The position numbers and the translations under genes were made by a program. The notes below the pieces were generated by a model. That model ran no database searches, was not told the origin of the DNA, and worked only from the letters and a program-made list of their open reading frames with translations. Below are positions 17,375 through 25,726 of a stretch of 64,000 nt of DNA, piece after piece; the stretch's first letter is position 1; the number at the start of each line of letters is the position of its first letter. The stretch comes from Nocardia goodfellowii (GTDB taxonomy: Bacteria > Actinomycetota > Actinomycetes > Mycobacteriales > Mycobacteriaceae), in assembly GCF_017875645.1 (NCBI RefSeq), contig NZ_JAGGMR010000001.1:186001-250000 (forward strand). The letters are read 5' to 3'.

Positions 17375-18313
17375 TCAGGCGAGAGGTTGGATCGGGTCGG
17401 CGATTAGCGCGGTGACGGGTTTGGGTGCGGCGCCGCAGCTGGCCTGCCGCGGGGCGAAGGCCACGGTGCGGGCGGTTACCCGCCAGCGGCGGCCGTCGCG
17501 GTGCGTGACCACCGCTGTGCCCGCCACGGTGGGATCGGTTGTGGTGGAATCGGTTTCAAGGCGCACGGTAAGGGCGTCGAGAGCGTCCGGATGCTGTTCG
17601 CGGACAGCGATTTCCGCGACCTGCTCGATCGGTTTGTGGCCGCTGCGGCCACGGAAACCGGTCAACGAGATGGCACCGCGACGGGCGGCTTCGACTGCCG
17701 CCGTGGCGGATTCGGTATCGACGCGGCCATAGGTCAGACCGGTCGGCAGCAGCACCATCGCGGGAGCGAAGCGATGCCCGCCGGTATGCGAGCACTCCCA
17801 CACCCGCTCGGGGTATGCGGTCGCCAGATCGGCGGCGATCGGGCGGCCCAGCAGCGCACAGCACTGGTCGCGTTTGCCGTGCGCGCATACCAGAATCACC
17901 GGATCGTGCACGCGCGCACCGATTCCCGGGGGCGGGCCGCTCAGCAGATGCAGGTCGATGTCGAGCAACTGCTTCAGATCAGTGATCTGGAAACGTTCAC
18001 ACCAGGAACCCTCGGGACGGGAATTGGCGATCAGCACCGTACGGGTGCCGGTGAATTCGTTGCGGCCAGGTCGGCGGATCAAGGTCGGACGGACGTGCGC
18101 GGCGGCGGTGCGGGCCGCCAGTTCGGGTGTGATCTCCGGGCCGAGGACCTCGTCGCCGATCACATCACGCCCCCAGGCGCCCGGCTGTTCGATGCACAGC
18201 CAGCCGCCGACCCGGGTCGCGGTGCCGGGCAACGGAACGTCGATCGCGGCGGCCGCGGAGCAGGTCAGACCCTCGAAGTTCACGGTTTCACTGTAGGACC
18301 CGGGCTTGCTCAC
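17375..18313 (-). CDS. Sucrase/ferredoxin-like family protein (thioredoxin-like [2Fe-2S])
   Basis: A 312-residue protein with the family signature CAHGKRDQCCALLGRP (about residues 136-151) followed by WECSHTGGHRFAPAMVLLP, which together carry the cysteine and histidine residues that bind the iron-sulfur cluster in this ferredoxin-fold family. Electron transfer is the likely role; the partner is unknown. The GTG start at 18313 overlaps the stop of the upstream alpha/beta hydrolase in a GTGA, so the two form an operon. Confidence 0.88.
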   Translation of the reverse strand: MSKPGSYSETVNFEGLTCSAAAAIDVPLPGTATRVGGWLCIEQPGAWGRDVIGDEVLGPEITPELAARTAAAHVRPTLIRRPGRNEFTGTRTVLIANSRPEGSWCERFQITDLKQLLDIDLHLLSGPPPGIGARVHDPVILVCAHGKRDQCCALLGRPIAADLATAYPERVWECSHTGGHRFAPAMVLLPTGLTYGRVDTESATAAVEAARRGAISLTGFRGRSGHKPIEQVAEIAVREQHPDALDALTVRLETDSTTTDPTVAGTAVVTHRDGRRWRVTARTVAFAPRQASCGAAPKPVTALIADPIQPLA

Positions 18314-19110
18314 GCCGACAAGCCGGCCCGGCCGGGCACCGGCTGGTTCAGGAACGGCAGCACCGTGTGCTTGAACTCGCGGTACCGGTCGCGGTGGATG
18401 CTGTGACCGCAGGTGAAATCGGCGACGGTGCAGTCCGGGATGGCCGCGCTCAGCACGGCCAGCTTCACCGGATCGACCATCCCGCCCGGCCCGCCGCGCA
18501 GGACCAGGGTCGGCGCGGTGATGTCGGCCAGCCGATCCCACCACTCGGGGTTGGGTTTGCGGAACTGCTCCAGCGCGGTGCGCGTCATGGTGCGATCGAA
18601 GGCCAGCACCGCACGCGGATGCCGGACCACGCTGGTGGTGGCATGCCAGAGCTCAGGCACGGTCGGGAACCGGCGGGTCAGCGGTTGCTGCTCGTCGCCG
18701 GAACGCAGGGGCAGCGGGCACTCCTCCATGACCAGCCGCCGCACCAGGCCCGGCCGCTCCTGCGCGATACAGGACACCGCGTAGCCGCCCAGCGAATGAC
18801 CCACCAGGTCCACCGAACGCACCCCGAGGTGGTCGACCAGCCGCAGGACATCGGCGCCGAACTCGCCGAACAGATAGGACTCGGTGTGCGCGCTGCGTCC
18901 ATGCCCGCGCAGATCCGGAATGATCACCCGCCGCCCAGCACGCAGCAATTTCCGCGCGAACCGATCCCAGGTGTAGCCGTCGCCGCCCATCCCGTGCACC
19001 AGCACCACCGGGACCTCGCCGCCCCCGTCCGGCGGCACCGGGCAGGACGCACCCGAATCGCGATACGCGATCCGCACCCCTCCCAGCACCACATCCCGAG
19101 TCAGCTCCAC
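18310..19110 (-). CDS. Alpha/beta hydrolase
   Basis: A 266-residue hydrolase with oxyanion HGMGG, DLRGHGRS, nucleophile elbow GHSLGG and a C-terminal GHSIHRDR with the catalytic histidine, so it looks active. Substrate unknown. The GTG at 19110 (VELTRDVVLGG) is used because a TATCCT hexamer lies just upstream, as expected for a leaderless mRNA. ATG 19164 would add 18 residues and lacks a ribosome site. It overlaps the sucrase/ferredoxin-like gene by four bases. Confidence 0.85.
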   Translation of the reverse strand: MELTRDVVLGGVRIAYRDSGASCPVPPDGGGEVPVVLVHGMGGDGYTWDRFARKLLRAGRRVIIPDLRGHGRSAHTESYLFGEFGADVLRLVDHLGVRSVDLVGHSLGGYAVSCIAQERPGLVRRLVMEECPLPLRSGDEQQPLTRRFPTVPELWHATTSVVRHPRAVLAFDRTMTRTALEQFRKPNPEWWDRLADITAPTLVLRGGPGGMVDPVKLAVLSAAIPDCTVADFTCGHSIHRDRYREFKHTVLPFLNQPVPGRAGLSA

Positions 19111-19271
19111 GATGTCCGAGGATACTGACAGTTGTCCGCCCCTTGCCCAGGATTTGTCGGGCATCACAGGCCGCCCCCAGGGTTACCCGGCTGGTCTCGA
19201 AAGACCCCGATCGGCTGCCGCCGCCGGGTAAATTCATGGCGACCGCTGGGGATTCACGAAATACTGCCGAG

Positions 19272-19973
19272 ATGCCGACTTTCGCGGATTTCGATCGACG
19301 CAATTATCCGACCGTGGATGTAGCCACCGGATACGACGGGTGGGCGCCGACCTACGACCGGACCGTGCTGGACTCGATGGACCTGGCGTTGCTGGACCGG
19401 CTACGGCAACCGCGCTGGACGCAGGTGCGACGAGCCGCGGACCTCGGATGCGGGACCGGCCGCACCGCGCAGTGGCTGGCCCGGCAAGGCATCTCGCACA
19501 TCGACGGCGTCGATATGAGCGCGGGCATGCTGGAGCGAGCTCACGACCGCGGCGTGCACACCTCGCTCCGGCAGGCGGATGTGCGCGCCACCGGACTCAC
19601 CAGCGGCGCCTACGACCTGGTCATCGCCTCCCTGATCGATGAGCATCTGCCCGATCTGGCCCCGTTCTATGCCGAAGCCTGGCGGCTGGCTGCCCCCGGC
19701 GGCACCTGCGTCATGGTCAGTTACCACCCGCAATTCATCATGGTGACCGGCATGCCCACGCACTACACGCCCGACTCGGGCGAGCCAGTGGCGATCAGCA
19801 CCCATCTGCACCTGCTCAGCGAACACCTGACCGCGGCCCTGAACGCGGGCTGGGTCCTCACCGAGATCACCGAAGCCGTGGTGGACGACACCTGGCTCGC
19901 CGCCAAACCCAAATGGTCCGAGCTGCGCGGCCAGCCCTTCTCGCTCGCGCTGGTCTGGTCGCGTCAGTCGTAG
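19272..19973 (+). CDS. SAM-dependent class I methyltransferase
   Basis: A 233-residue methyltransferase with YDGWAPTYD, motif I ADLGCGTGRTAQWL, GVDMSAGML and YDLVIASLIDEHLPDL. Substrate unknown. The ATG at 19272 lies six bases after an AATACT -10 hexamer (19260-19265) with no Shine-Dalgarno, which points to a leaderless mRNA. Its 3' end overlaps the convergent imuB gene by ten bases. Confidence 0.9.
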   Translation: MPTFADFDRRNYPTVDVATGYDGWAPTYDRTVLDSMDLALLDRLRQPRWTQVRRAADLGCGTGRTAQWLARQGISHIDGVDMSAGMLERAHDRGVHTSLRQADVRATGLTSGAYDLVIASLIDEHLPDLAPFYAEAWRLAAPGGTCVMVSYHPQFIMVTGMPTHYTPDSGEPVAISTHLHLLSEHLTAALNAGWVLTEITEAVVDDTWLAAKPKWSELRGQPFSLALVWSRQS

Positions 19974-21541
19974 ATGCCTTCGGCGTGCCAGGTGTCGGCG
20001 CGGTAGATGAGTAAGAGAACGCGGGTATCGGAGGGGGCGCCGTCGAGTTGGACCTGGGCGCGGGCCGTGACGGTGGAGTCGGGGGTCCACCAGCGATCGT
20101 CGATGGGCCAGGGCCCGGCCCAGCCGGCCAGGGGCCAGTGGCGACTGCCCCAGGTCAGCCGGGCCGGAGGTGCGGTGAACAGACCCCGATCGGTGATCCG
20201 GACCGGGGTGCCGTCGGCCGCTTGCAGCAGGACCGCGGGGCGGTTCAGCAGGAGCATGGCGGGAGCCGGTTGCGGGAGGCTGCCGGGCCAGGGCTGATCC
20301 GGGTCGGCGGCGGGGACCGGTTCGTCACCCAGCACCACCATGGTGATGCGTTCGGCGGGGCCGCGGCCGCCGCTGAGCACGCCGAAGCGCACCGCCTCGC
20401 CGCCGAGCAGCCCCTGCACGCGGATCAGGGCGCGGCGCGCGCGCTCGGTTTCCTCGCCGACCCCGCCCCACAGGCCGAGCTGGAGCGTGCCGGCCTGCGC
20501 GATCTCGACGGGTTCCAGGCGCAACAGAGTGAGGGGAGCGGTCGGACGGTCGCGGCGGGTCAGCCAGCCGTCGAGTTGCCAGCGCACCCGGTCGGCGGTG
20601 CCCTCCGGGGTCAGCGGTTCCGCGCAACGCCAGATCCGGGAGAGTTGCTCGCCCGCTTCGGTTTCCGCGTACACCGACAGGCGCGTGCAGGACACCGACG
20701 CGGCCGACAGCACGGCATGCAGCCGGGCGGCCAGCATCCGGCCGGCGAAGGCGGCGGCGTCGACCCGATCGATCGGCGGATCGCAGCGGTACTCCACGTG
20801 CAATTCCGGCGGTGGACGGCGTGCGGAGGGCGGGCGTTCCGGTACGGCGCGGGCACAGCGATGCGCCAGCACCGCGTCCCGGCCGAACCGCGAGGCGACA
20901 TCGGCGGCGGTCAGCGCCGCGAAGTCGCCGATGCGGCGTAAACCCAAGCGATGCAGCAGATCTACGAGTTCATGACGCTCCGGTGCGGCCAGGCTCGGTT
21001 CCACCGCCAGCTCGCCGATGGGCAGCGGTGCGAGAAAAGCCGCCCCCTCCCCCGGCGCCACGATCGCGGCCCGCTTGGCCGCGATCACCGCCGTGGACAA
21101 CTCGTCGGCGATCCCGATCTGCGCTTCCACCCCGACCGCGGCCACCGCGTCGACGAGCCGTTCAGCCGCCGCCTCCTCGGACCCGAAAAACCTTGCCGCA
21201 CCACGCGCCCCGAGCACCAGCAACCCCGGCCGCAGCACCTCCACCCCGGGCACCGTCTCGTCCACGGCCGCCACCACCGGCTCGAACAACCGCGCGTCCC
21301 GATCCGAATCCGCCTGCACCAGAAACAGTTCCGGGCACCGCGCCTGCGCCTCCCGCCGCCGCAACCCACGCCGCACCCCCTCGGCCCGCGCCACCGCCGA
21401 ACACGCCACCACCTGATTCCCGTACAACACCGCCACCGGCCGCGTCGCCGGCAACTCCGCCATCGCCGCAGCCGCCACCGCAGGCCAATCCAGACACCAC
21501 ACCGCCACCACCCGCGCGCCCACCCGCTCCCCGCCGCTCAC
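19964..21541 (-). CDS. imuB: ImuB, Y-family polymerase-like mutasome hub protein
   Basis: A 525-residue protein closely resembling M. tuberculosis ImuB: WCLDWPAVAAAA, ACSAVARAEGVRRGLRRREAQ, PGLLVLGARGAARFFGSE, GIADELSTAVIAAKRA, RRIGDFAALTAADVASRFG. It bridges the beta clamp and DnaE2 during translesion synthesis. A clamp-binding type motif QLGLWG is present near the C-terminal third. The GTG at 21541 is used; GTG 21523 or 21511 would also keep all conserved parts. The start overlaps the stop of a 134-codon ORF that fills the gap from imuA'. Confidence 0.95.
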   Translation of the reverse strand: MSGGERVGARVVAVWCLDWPAVAAAAMAELPATRPVAVLYGNQVVACSAVARAEGVRRGLRRREAQARCPELFLVQADSDRDARLFEPVVAAVDETVPGVEVLRPGLLVLGARGAARFFGSEEAAAERLVDAVAAVGVEAQIGIADELSTAVIAAKRAAIVAPGEGAAFLAPLPIGELAVEPSLAAPERHELVDLLHRLGLRRIGDFAALTAADVASRFGRDAVLAHRCARAVPERPPSARRPPPELHVEYRCDPPIDRVDAAAFAGRMLAARLHAVLSAASVSCTRLSVYAETEAGEQLSRIWRCAEPLTPEGTADRVRWQLDGWLTRRDRPTAPLTLLRLEPVEIAQAGTLQLGLWGGVGEETERARRALIRVQGLLGGEAVRFGVLSGGRGPAERITMVVLGDEPVPAADPDQPWPGSLPQPAPAMLLLNRPAVLLQAADGTPVRITDRGLFTAPPARLTWGSRHWPLAGWAGPWPIDDRWWTPDSTVTARAQVQLDGAPSDTRVLLLIYRADTWHAEGIYD

Positions 21542-21942
21542 GCGGCGGATCGAACTTGGTCTGCACACGAAACACCCTGCCGCACAGGCAATCTCGGGAC
21601 ACGAGACTTCCGAGCGAAAGCGCGCTCCACAGCACCGGCGTCACCACTTGGTGCACTGGTGCCGACGCGAACGTCCGGCTTCCCGCTGCTCGTGCCACCT
21701 GCACGCTGAAGGATTGGGCCTCGAAAAGTTACGAGGGGAAGCGCGCTTAACGACAGTCCACAGCGTTCGGCGCACGCGGGTACTGGCAACGTAGCTCGGC
21801 ACAGCAGCTGCGTAGCTCGGCACAGCAGCCGGGAAGCTCGACACAGCAGCTGCGTAGTTCGATACAGCAGCTGAGGAGAAGTGCGGGAATTTGCTCGGCG
21901 CACCGGGAATGCGCGGGTGGTCGACAAGGTGACGGGTGTCAT
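21538..21942 (-). CDS. Uncertain 134-codon ORF bridging imuA' and imuB
   Basis: The frame starts with ATG overlapping the imuA' stop (ATGA) and ends with TGA overlapping the imuB GTG (GTGA), so it would give perfect four-base coupling on both sides. The product has no recognised domain. It contains four seven-residue repeats of the form QLLCRAT and a cysteine- and arginine-rich, low-complexity remainder. By hand count its third codon positions are only about 60% G or C, well below neighbouring genes, which argues against a long-established protein. It may be a translational bridge, a young ORF or inserted non-coding DNA. Confidence 0.3.
   Translation of the reverse strand: MTPVTLSTTRAFPVRRANSRTSPQLLYRTTQLLCRASRLLCRATQLLCRATLPVPACAERCGLSLSALPLVTFRGPILQRAGGTSSGKPDVRVGTSAPSGDAGAVERAFARKSRVPRLPVRQGVSCADQVRSAA
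21791..21874. repeat. Four tandem 21-bp repeats between imuA' and imuB
   Basis: Units at 21791-21811, 21812-21832, 21833-21853 and 21854-21874 follow the pattern GTAGCTCGGCACAGCAGCTG plus one base, with one to five changes each. The 21-bp period is a whole number of codons. Each unit holds the self-complementary CAGCTG or a variant of it. Confidence 0.9.
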
Positions 21943-22691
21943 GAGGCGGCGCCTCGGGCGCGGAGTGGGAGTTCAGTGTGGTGGGCGTCGGTTTGCTGGG
22001 GGAACCATTGGACGCGGCCGGCGGTGGGGCGCAGATCGAGGTGGCCGTGGCGGGGTGTGCCGGTCTTGCCGCGCACCGCGACTTCCAGGGTCAGGGAGTG
22101 CAGGCGGCCGTGGCCGGTGCCGAGTCCGACGTAGCCGGCGATGCGGGCGTCGATGCGCAGAGCGGGGTTGGGCCAGGCGCCGTCGGTGACCACGAGAGTG
22201 GCGCCCTTGTTGCGGGCGCGGGCAGCGAGAACGCGGGCGCGGGCGGGCGCGACGGAACCGCCGTCGAGACCGAGAACAACCAGATCCAAGCCGTCCAGCA
22301 ACACAGAGGCAACCTCGATGGGATCCGGCCCGGGTTCGGCGACCACCGCGAGACGCGCCAAGTCGGCCCCCATCTCCGCCGCGGCGAGCAAGCCGAAGCG
22401 GGGCAGGCCCACCACCGCGGCATGGCCGCCGTCCTCGGTGACCGCGGCGAGCAAACCGGCGAGCAGCGAGCGGGCACCCGCGTAGGCCACCACCGAGCCC
22501 TTGACCAGGCCGCCGTCCGGCAACAGCTCCGCAAGCGCGGCGGGGACCGGCAGCGCCTCCCGGCGCAGTTCGGCGGCGTGCGGCGCCCGCTCGACAGCGG
22601 ATTCCCCGCGACCAGGTATAGCGGCCATTTTCCGGCGGAGTTCAGCCAGCTTCTGTTGTTGTGTCTCCCCCACGCGCGCGTCCGAACCCAT
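21939..22691 (-). CDS. imuA': ImuA', RecA-like mutasome accessory protein
   Basis: A 250-residue protein related to mycobacterial ImuA' (RecA/SulA-like fold): LPDGGLVKGSVVAYAGARSLLAGLLAA, then PRFGLLAAAEMGADLARLAVVAEPG and LDLVVLGLDGG. It partners ImuB and DnaE2 in induced mutagenesis. The ATG at 22691 follows AGGTGG; in-frame GTG codons lie just upstream. A LexA box is found 77 bases upstream. Confidence 0.92.
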   Translation of the reverse strand: MGSDARVGETQQQKLAELRRKMAAIPGRGESAVERAPHAAELRREALPVPAALAELLPDGGLVKGSVVAYAGARSLLAGLLAAVTEDGGHAAVVGLPRFGLLAAAEMGADLARLAVVAEPGPDPIEVASVLLDGLDLVVLGLDGGSVAPARARVLAARARNKGATLVVTDGAWPNPALRIDARIAGYVGLGTGHGRLHSLTLEVAVRGKTGTPRHGHLDLRPTAGRVQWFPQQTDAHHTELPLRARGAAS

Positions 22692-22767
22692 CACAACCAC
22701 CTACTTCCCACGATGGACTGGGCGAAGCGAGCGGACCAGCCAGCACCGATCCAGCTATCGATTCATA

Positions 22768-22783
22768 TCGAATATACGTTCGA
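22768..22783. promoter_or_regulatory. LexA/SOS box TCGAATATACGTTCGA upstream of imuA'
   Basis: Matches TCGAAC-N4-GTTCGA at 11 of 12 arm positions. A TATATT or CGATAT -10-like hexamer on the minus strand overlaps or adjoins it. This agrees with the known LexA control of imuA'-imuB in mycobacteria. Confidence 0.85.
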
Positions 22784-23206
22784 TACCTACTCCAGTAGAA
22801 ACCCACCCCCCGAATCCGTCAAGCGTGTGGGACTACAGGTCGTCACATGCGGACGCCCACCGGCGCCTGTCGCCGTGGCCAGCACCTCGACCGGCAAGTC
22901 CCCGCCGCGGCACTCAGCAGCATGTCCGTCATTCCCAGCGGATCAGCCAGCCACTGAGACGACAGCGTGTCCACCGCCGCCAACGCAGGCCGCCGCCCCC
23001 AAGTCACCGCCGCATACCCCCCAAACCGGTGACCCGCGACGTCGCAGCGAACTCCCCCTCATCGCGCGGTCTGATTCGCTCAACAGGGCGAACATCGATC
23101 GACCATCTGCCCGAATTCATCTCCCCCAGGCAATGAGGAACATGCCCACGCGGGCCTTCAGCAATGGCGAACCTCAACCGCATCGGCTACGCCAACTTCG
23201 ACCAGA
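22784..23206. other. 423-bp stretch without a supportable intact gene; possible coding remnants on the minus strand
   Basis: Short protein-like stretches appear on the minus strand in changing frames, for example HRFGGYAAVTWGRRPALA continuing to SQWLADPLGMTD around 22930-23040, interrupted by stops. This looks like the decayed remains of a gene rather than a working one. No repeats or mobile-element ends were seen. Confidence 0.4.
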
Positions 23207-23632
23207 TCACCAAGCAAAATCGAGCATCATCAACAGCGGTGCCCCGGCCAACGACTCGAACCCACCGCCGCGCTCACCATGTATTGCAGTCCAGAACAAT
23301 GCCGCCGTATACGCGCCCAGGAAAACCGCCGCACCGAAGCGCACCCGTCTAGCGGCAAGGTCACCAGCACCCGAACCGGCGCTGTCACCTCCCCAGCCCA
23401 CGGAACAGCTTGCCGTCCAACAAGTCGGCTGATCTCCATCGATCACCAACCCGTCCTCATCTGGCCCCACCGCCGGCATCGGCAAAGCCAGTCCAGCCGC
23501 CACTCCCCCTATCGGTGACAACCAGCCTGCATTCCGCTCAAACCAGAGGCGATCGCCTTCGCGGTAGGCAGCGACAATTCTGCCCATCCCTCGATATAGG
23601 TGCAGGCTTTGCGTAGAGTCGGTCCGCTCCAC
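23207..23632 (-). CDS. Possible hypothetical protein, perhaps part of a decayed gene
   Basis: A 141-codon frame with plausible protein-like parts (RIVAAYREGDRLWFERNAGW near the start, FGAAVFLGAYTAALFW near the end) but no recognised domain and no clear ribosome site. Coding-like text continues past its stop in another frame, so a frameshifted remnant is possible. It lies directly downstream of the small gene at 23648-23956 on the same strand. Confidence 0.35.
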   Translation of the reverse strand: MERTDSTQSLHLYRGMGRIVAAYREGDRLWFERNAGWLSPIGGVAAGLALPMPAVGPDEDGLVIDGDQPTCWTASCSVGWGGDSAGSGAGDLAARRVRFGAAVFLGAYTAALFWTAIHGERGGGFESLAGAPLLMMLDFAW

Positions 23633-23647
23633 GCAAAGCCTCGCCGT

Positions 23648-23956
23648 CTACTGATGAAGTTCGACACCGGCGGGGAGGTCGTACTCTTTGAGCACGACCG
23701 CATCGCTGTAGTCGGGATCGAAATCCTCATTATCTCGGGAAACTACGAACTGGATCTTCAAATACATCTCAGGGTTGTAGTCCTTGAGAGGCTCGAGCGA
23801 CACCCGATGAGAACTGCCGAATGGGTCGGACAGCGCGCCCTCCCAAGAGCCGCCGAATTCCTCGATGTAACTCCGTATGGTGCGGCCTGGATAGCCGTGC
23901 CGTTCAACGGGGTTCAGCGCGAGCGCTTCAGCGGTGATTCTGACGCGATTCGTCAT
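23648..23956 (-). CDS. Small hypothetical protein, unrecognised family
   Basis: A 102-residue acidic protein (motifs NPVERHGYPGRTIRSYIEEF and YLKIQFVVSRDNEDFDPDYS) with a good GGGAGC ribosome site before the ATG at 23956. It shows normal protein complexity, but base composition is less GC-rich than its neighbours, as often seen for recently acquired genes. Size and setting would suit an immunity or antitoxin-like protein, but nothing in the sequence proves that. Confidence 0.65.
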   Translation of the reverse strand: MTNRVRITAEALALNPVERHGYPGRTIRSYIEEFGGSWEGALSDPFGSSHRVSLEPLKDYNPEMYLKIQFVVSRDNEDFDPDYSDAVVLKEYDLPAGVELHQ

Positions 23957-24480
23957 GGTAGCTCCCAAAGCATTCGGTGGAGTATCGCCCCAGCACAGAA
24001 CATCTGATCACAACTGCGGCACACAACAGCCAAACATCTGCATCGCAAGTTGTTCACCACTAGGATTCGACGCCCTTGCGGCACAACCGGTTCCACCCCG
24101 TTCCGGTGACCTAACTCACACAAGCGGCCAGGATTGGCCGTAAACGTTTGGGGTGGCAATCCAACTCCCGCTGGAGTGGGTCACCCGGGCGCGAAGGACC
24201 GGTGACAACCATCGCCTGTAGCACTCCCGAAGGAGCGTGGTCGGCGGCCACAGCTGGTGACAACTACAGCGTGTCGCGCGGACGGACCGCCCAGAGTCGT
24301 TATCCGAGCTCAGAGGCGGAGGCATGGGAACCGTGGCGGCAGACGCCGAGCGGGCAGGGGTGTGCCGGGAGGCGGCGGTTGCCAGAAAACTGGTCAGTTG
24401 GGTTTGAAATCACTTGGCACGTTTCGCCTTATCACGGTTCGGCGAGTACGGAGGTCGCCGCGTCGGATACCCTGCAACCC
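23957..24480. other. 524-bp intergenic stretch upstream of the Ser/Thr kinase gene
   Basis: I see no gene here. An imperfect inverted repeat (GGATTGGCC and GGCAATCC around a central AAACGTTT) lies near 24131-24162. A -10-like TACCCT at 24468-24473 lies seven bases before the kinase ATG. Confidence 0.5.
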
Positions 24481-25626
24481 ATGATCGAGCGCCCCCGACC
24501 CATCGTCGGCCCGGACTATCTGGTCGCCGGCCGCTACCGTCTGCAATCGAAGCTCGGTGGCGGCGGTATGGGCGCGGTCTGGCTGGCGCACGACCGGTTG
24601 CTCGATCGCGACGTCGCCATCAAGCAGGTGCTTTCCACGGCCGGGCTGGACGAACGCCAGGCCACCGAGATCCGTAACCAGATCATGCATGAGGGCCGGG
24701 TCGCGGCGAAACTGTCGCACGACCACGCCATCGCCGTCTACGACGTGGCGCTGGAAGCCGGCGAACCCTGGCTGGTGATGGAGCATCTGCCCTCGCGCAG
24801 CGTGGCCAAGGCGATGGCGGTGTTCGAGACGCTCCCGGTCATCGAGGTGGCGCAGATGGGCGCGCAGGTCGCCGACGCACTCGCCGCCGCGCACGCCGTG
24901 GGCATCACGCACCGCGACATCAAACCGGGCAATATCCTTGTGGCCGACCGGGGTCCGGCCGTCGGCATGGCCAAACTCAGCGACTTCGGTATCTCCCGGG
25001 GCGCGGGCGAACTCTCCGACGAACCCGAAGGCGTCATCACCGGCACCCCCGCGTATCTACCGCCGGAGGTGGCGCGCGGCGCGCAGCCGACCGAGGCCAG
25101 CGATGTCTTCTCACTCGGCGCGACGCTGTACACCGCGATCGAGGGTCAGCCGCCGTTCGGTCTGGACGAGGACGCCAACGTCCTGGTCGAGCGGGCCGCG
25201 ATGGCGCAGATCATTCCGCCGCAGCGCTGCGGGGTGCTCACCAACGCGCTGCTGCACATGATGGAACCGGCGCCGCAGCGCCGCCCCACCATGGCGGAGG
25301 CGCGCGACGAAATCCTCACCGCCGCCTTCGGTCCCGGCACCGGGCCCTACATTCTCGGCGCGCCGGTGCGCGCCGAAGACGGCACCATTCCGGCATGGGC
25401 GACCCGCAATTCCGCGTCCGGCGTACGCAGCCCGCATGCGGCCCCGCTACCCCGCCCGCACCGCCAGCAGACGAACGCGCAGCCGGAGCCGACCGGCCAG
25501 CGATCCACTAGTCAGCGCCCCCTCGGCCGCAAACCCCCGCAGACCAGCAACGCGCCGTTGGTGATCGCCATCGGCCTGCTCGTCGGCCTCGTCCTCCTCA
25601 TCGCGATCGTCATCGCGCTCATGTGA
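24481..25626 (+). CDS. Membrane-anchored Ser/Thr protein kinase without extracellular domain
   Basis: A 381-residue Hanks-type kinase: glycine loop GGGGMGAVW (26-34), VAIK with Lys48, catalytic loop HRDIKPGN (Asp146), DFG (from Asp168) and GTPAYLPPEV. A proline- and glutamine-rich linker leads to one C-terminal membrane helix (about 359-381) at which the protein ends, so it lacks the PASTA or other sensor domain of PknB-type kinases. It probably senses from the cytoplasm. The ATG follows TACCCT by seven bases without a Shine-Dalgarno, so the mRNA may be leaderless. Confidence 0.93.
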   Translation: MIERPRPIVGPDYLVAGRYRLQSKLGGGGMGAVWLAHDRLLDRDVAIKQVLSTAGLDERQATEIRNQIMHEGRVAAKLSHDHAIAVYDVALEAGEPWLVMEHLPSRSVAKAMAVFETLPVIEVAQMGAQVADALAAAHAVGITHRDIKPGNILVADRGPAVGMAKLSDFGISRGAGELSDEPEGVITGTPAYLPPEVARGAQPTEASDVFSLGATLYTAIEGQPPFGLDEDANVLVERAAMAQIIPPQRCGVLTNALLHMMEPAPQRRPTMAEARDEILTAAFGPGTGPYILGAPVRAEDGTIPAWATRNSASGVRSPHAAPLPRPHRQQTNAQPEPTGQRSTSQRPLGRKPPQTSNAPLVIAIGLLVGLVLLIAIVIALM

Positions 25627-25726
25627 GGAAGGCCGCGCTGCCGACCGAGGTGATCGTCTGGGCCGACAATCGGCCTGCATGTCCGCAACCCCTCGTCGGC
25701 ACTGCAGCGGGAGGCGCCGGGCCGCT

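Noticed and set aside
21791..21874. Tandem repeats as a CRISPR array
   Set aside because: The 21-bp units follow each other directly with no spacers and no cas genes nearby.
24131..24162. Imperfect palindrome around AAACGTTT as an attachment site or tRNA-like element
   Set aside because: No integrase, direct repeat or tRNA fold goes with it.
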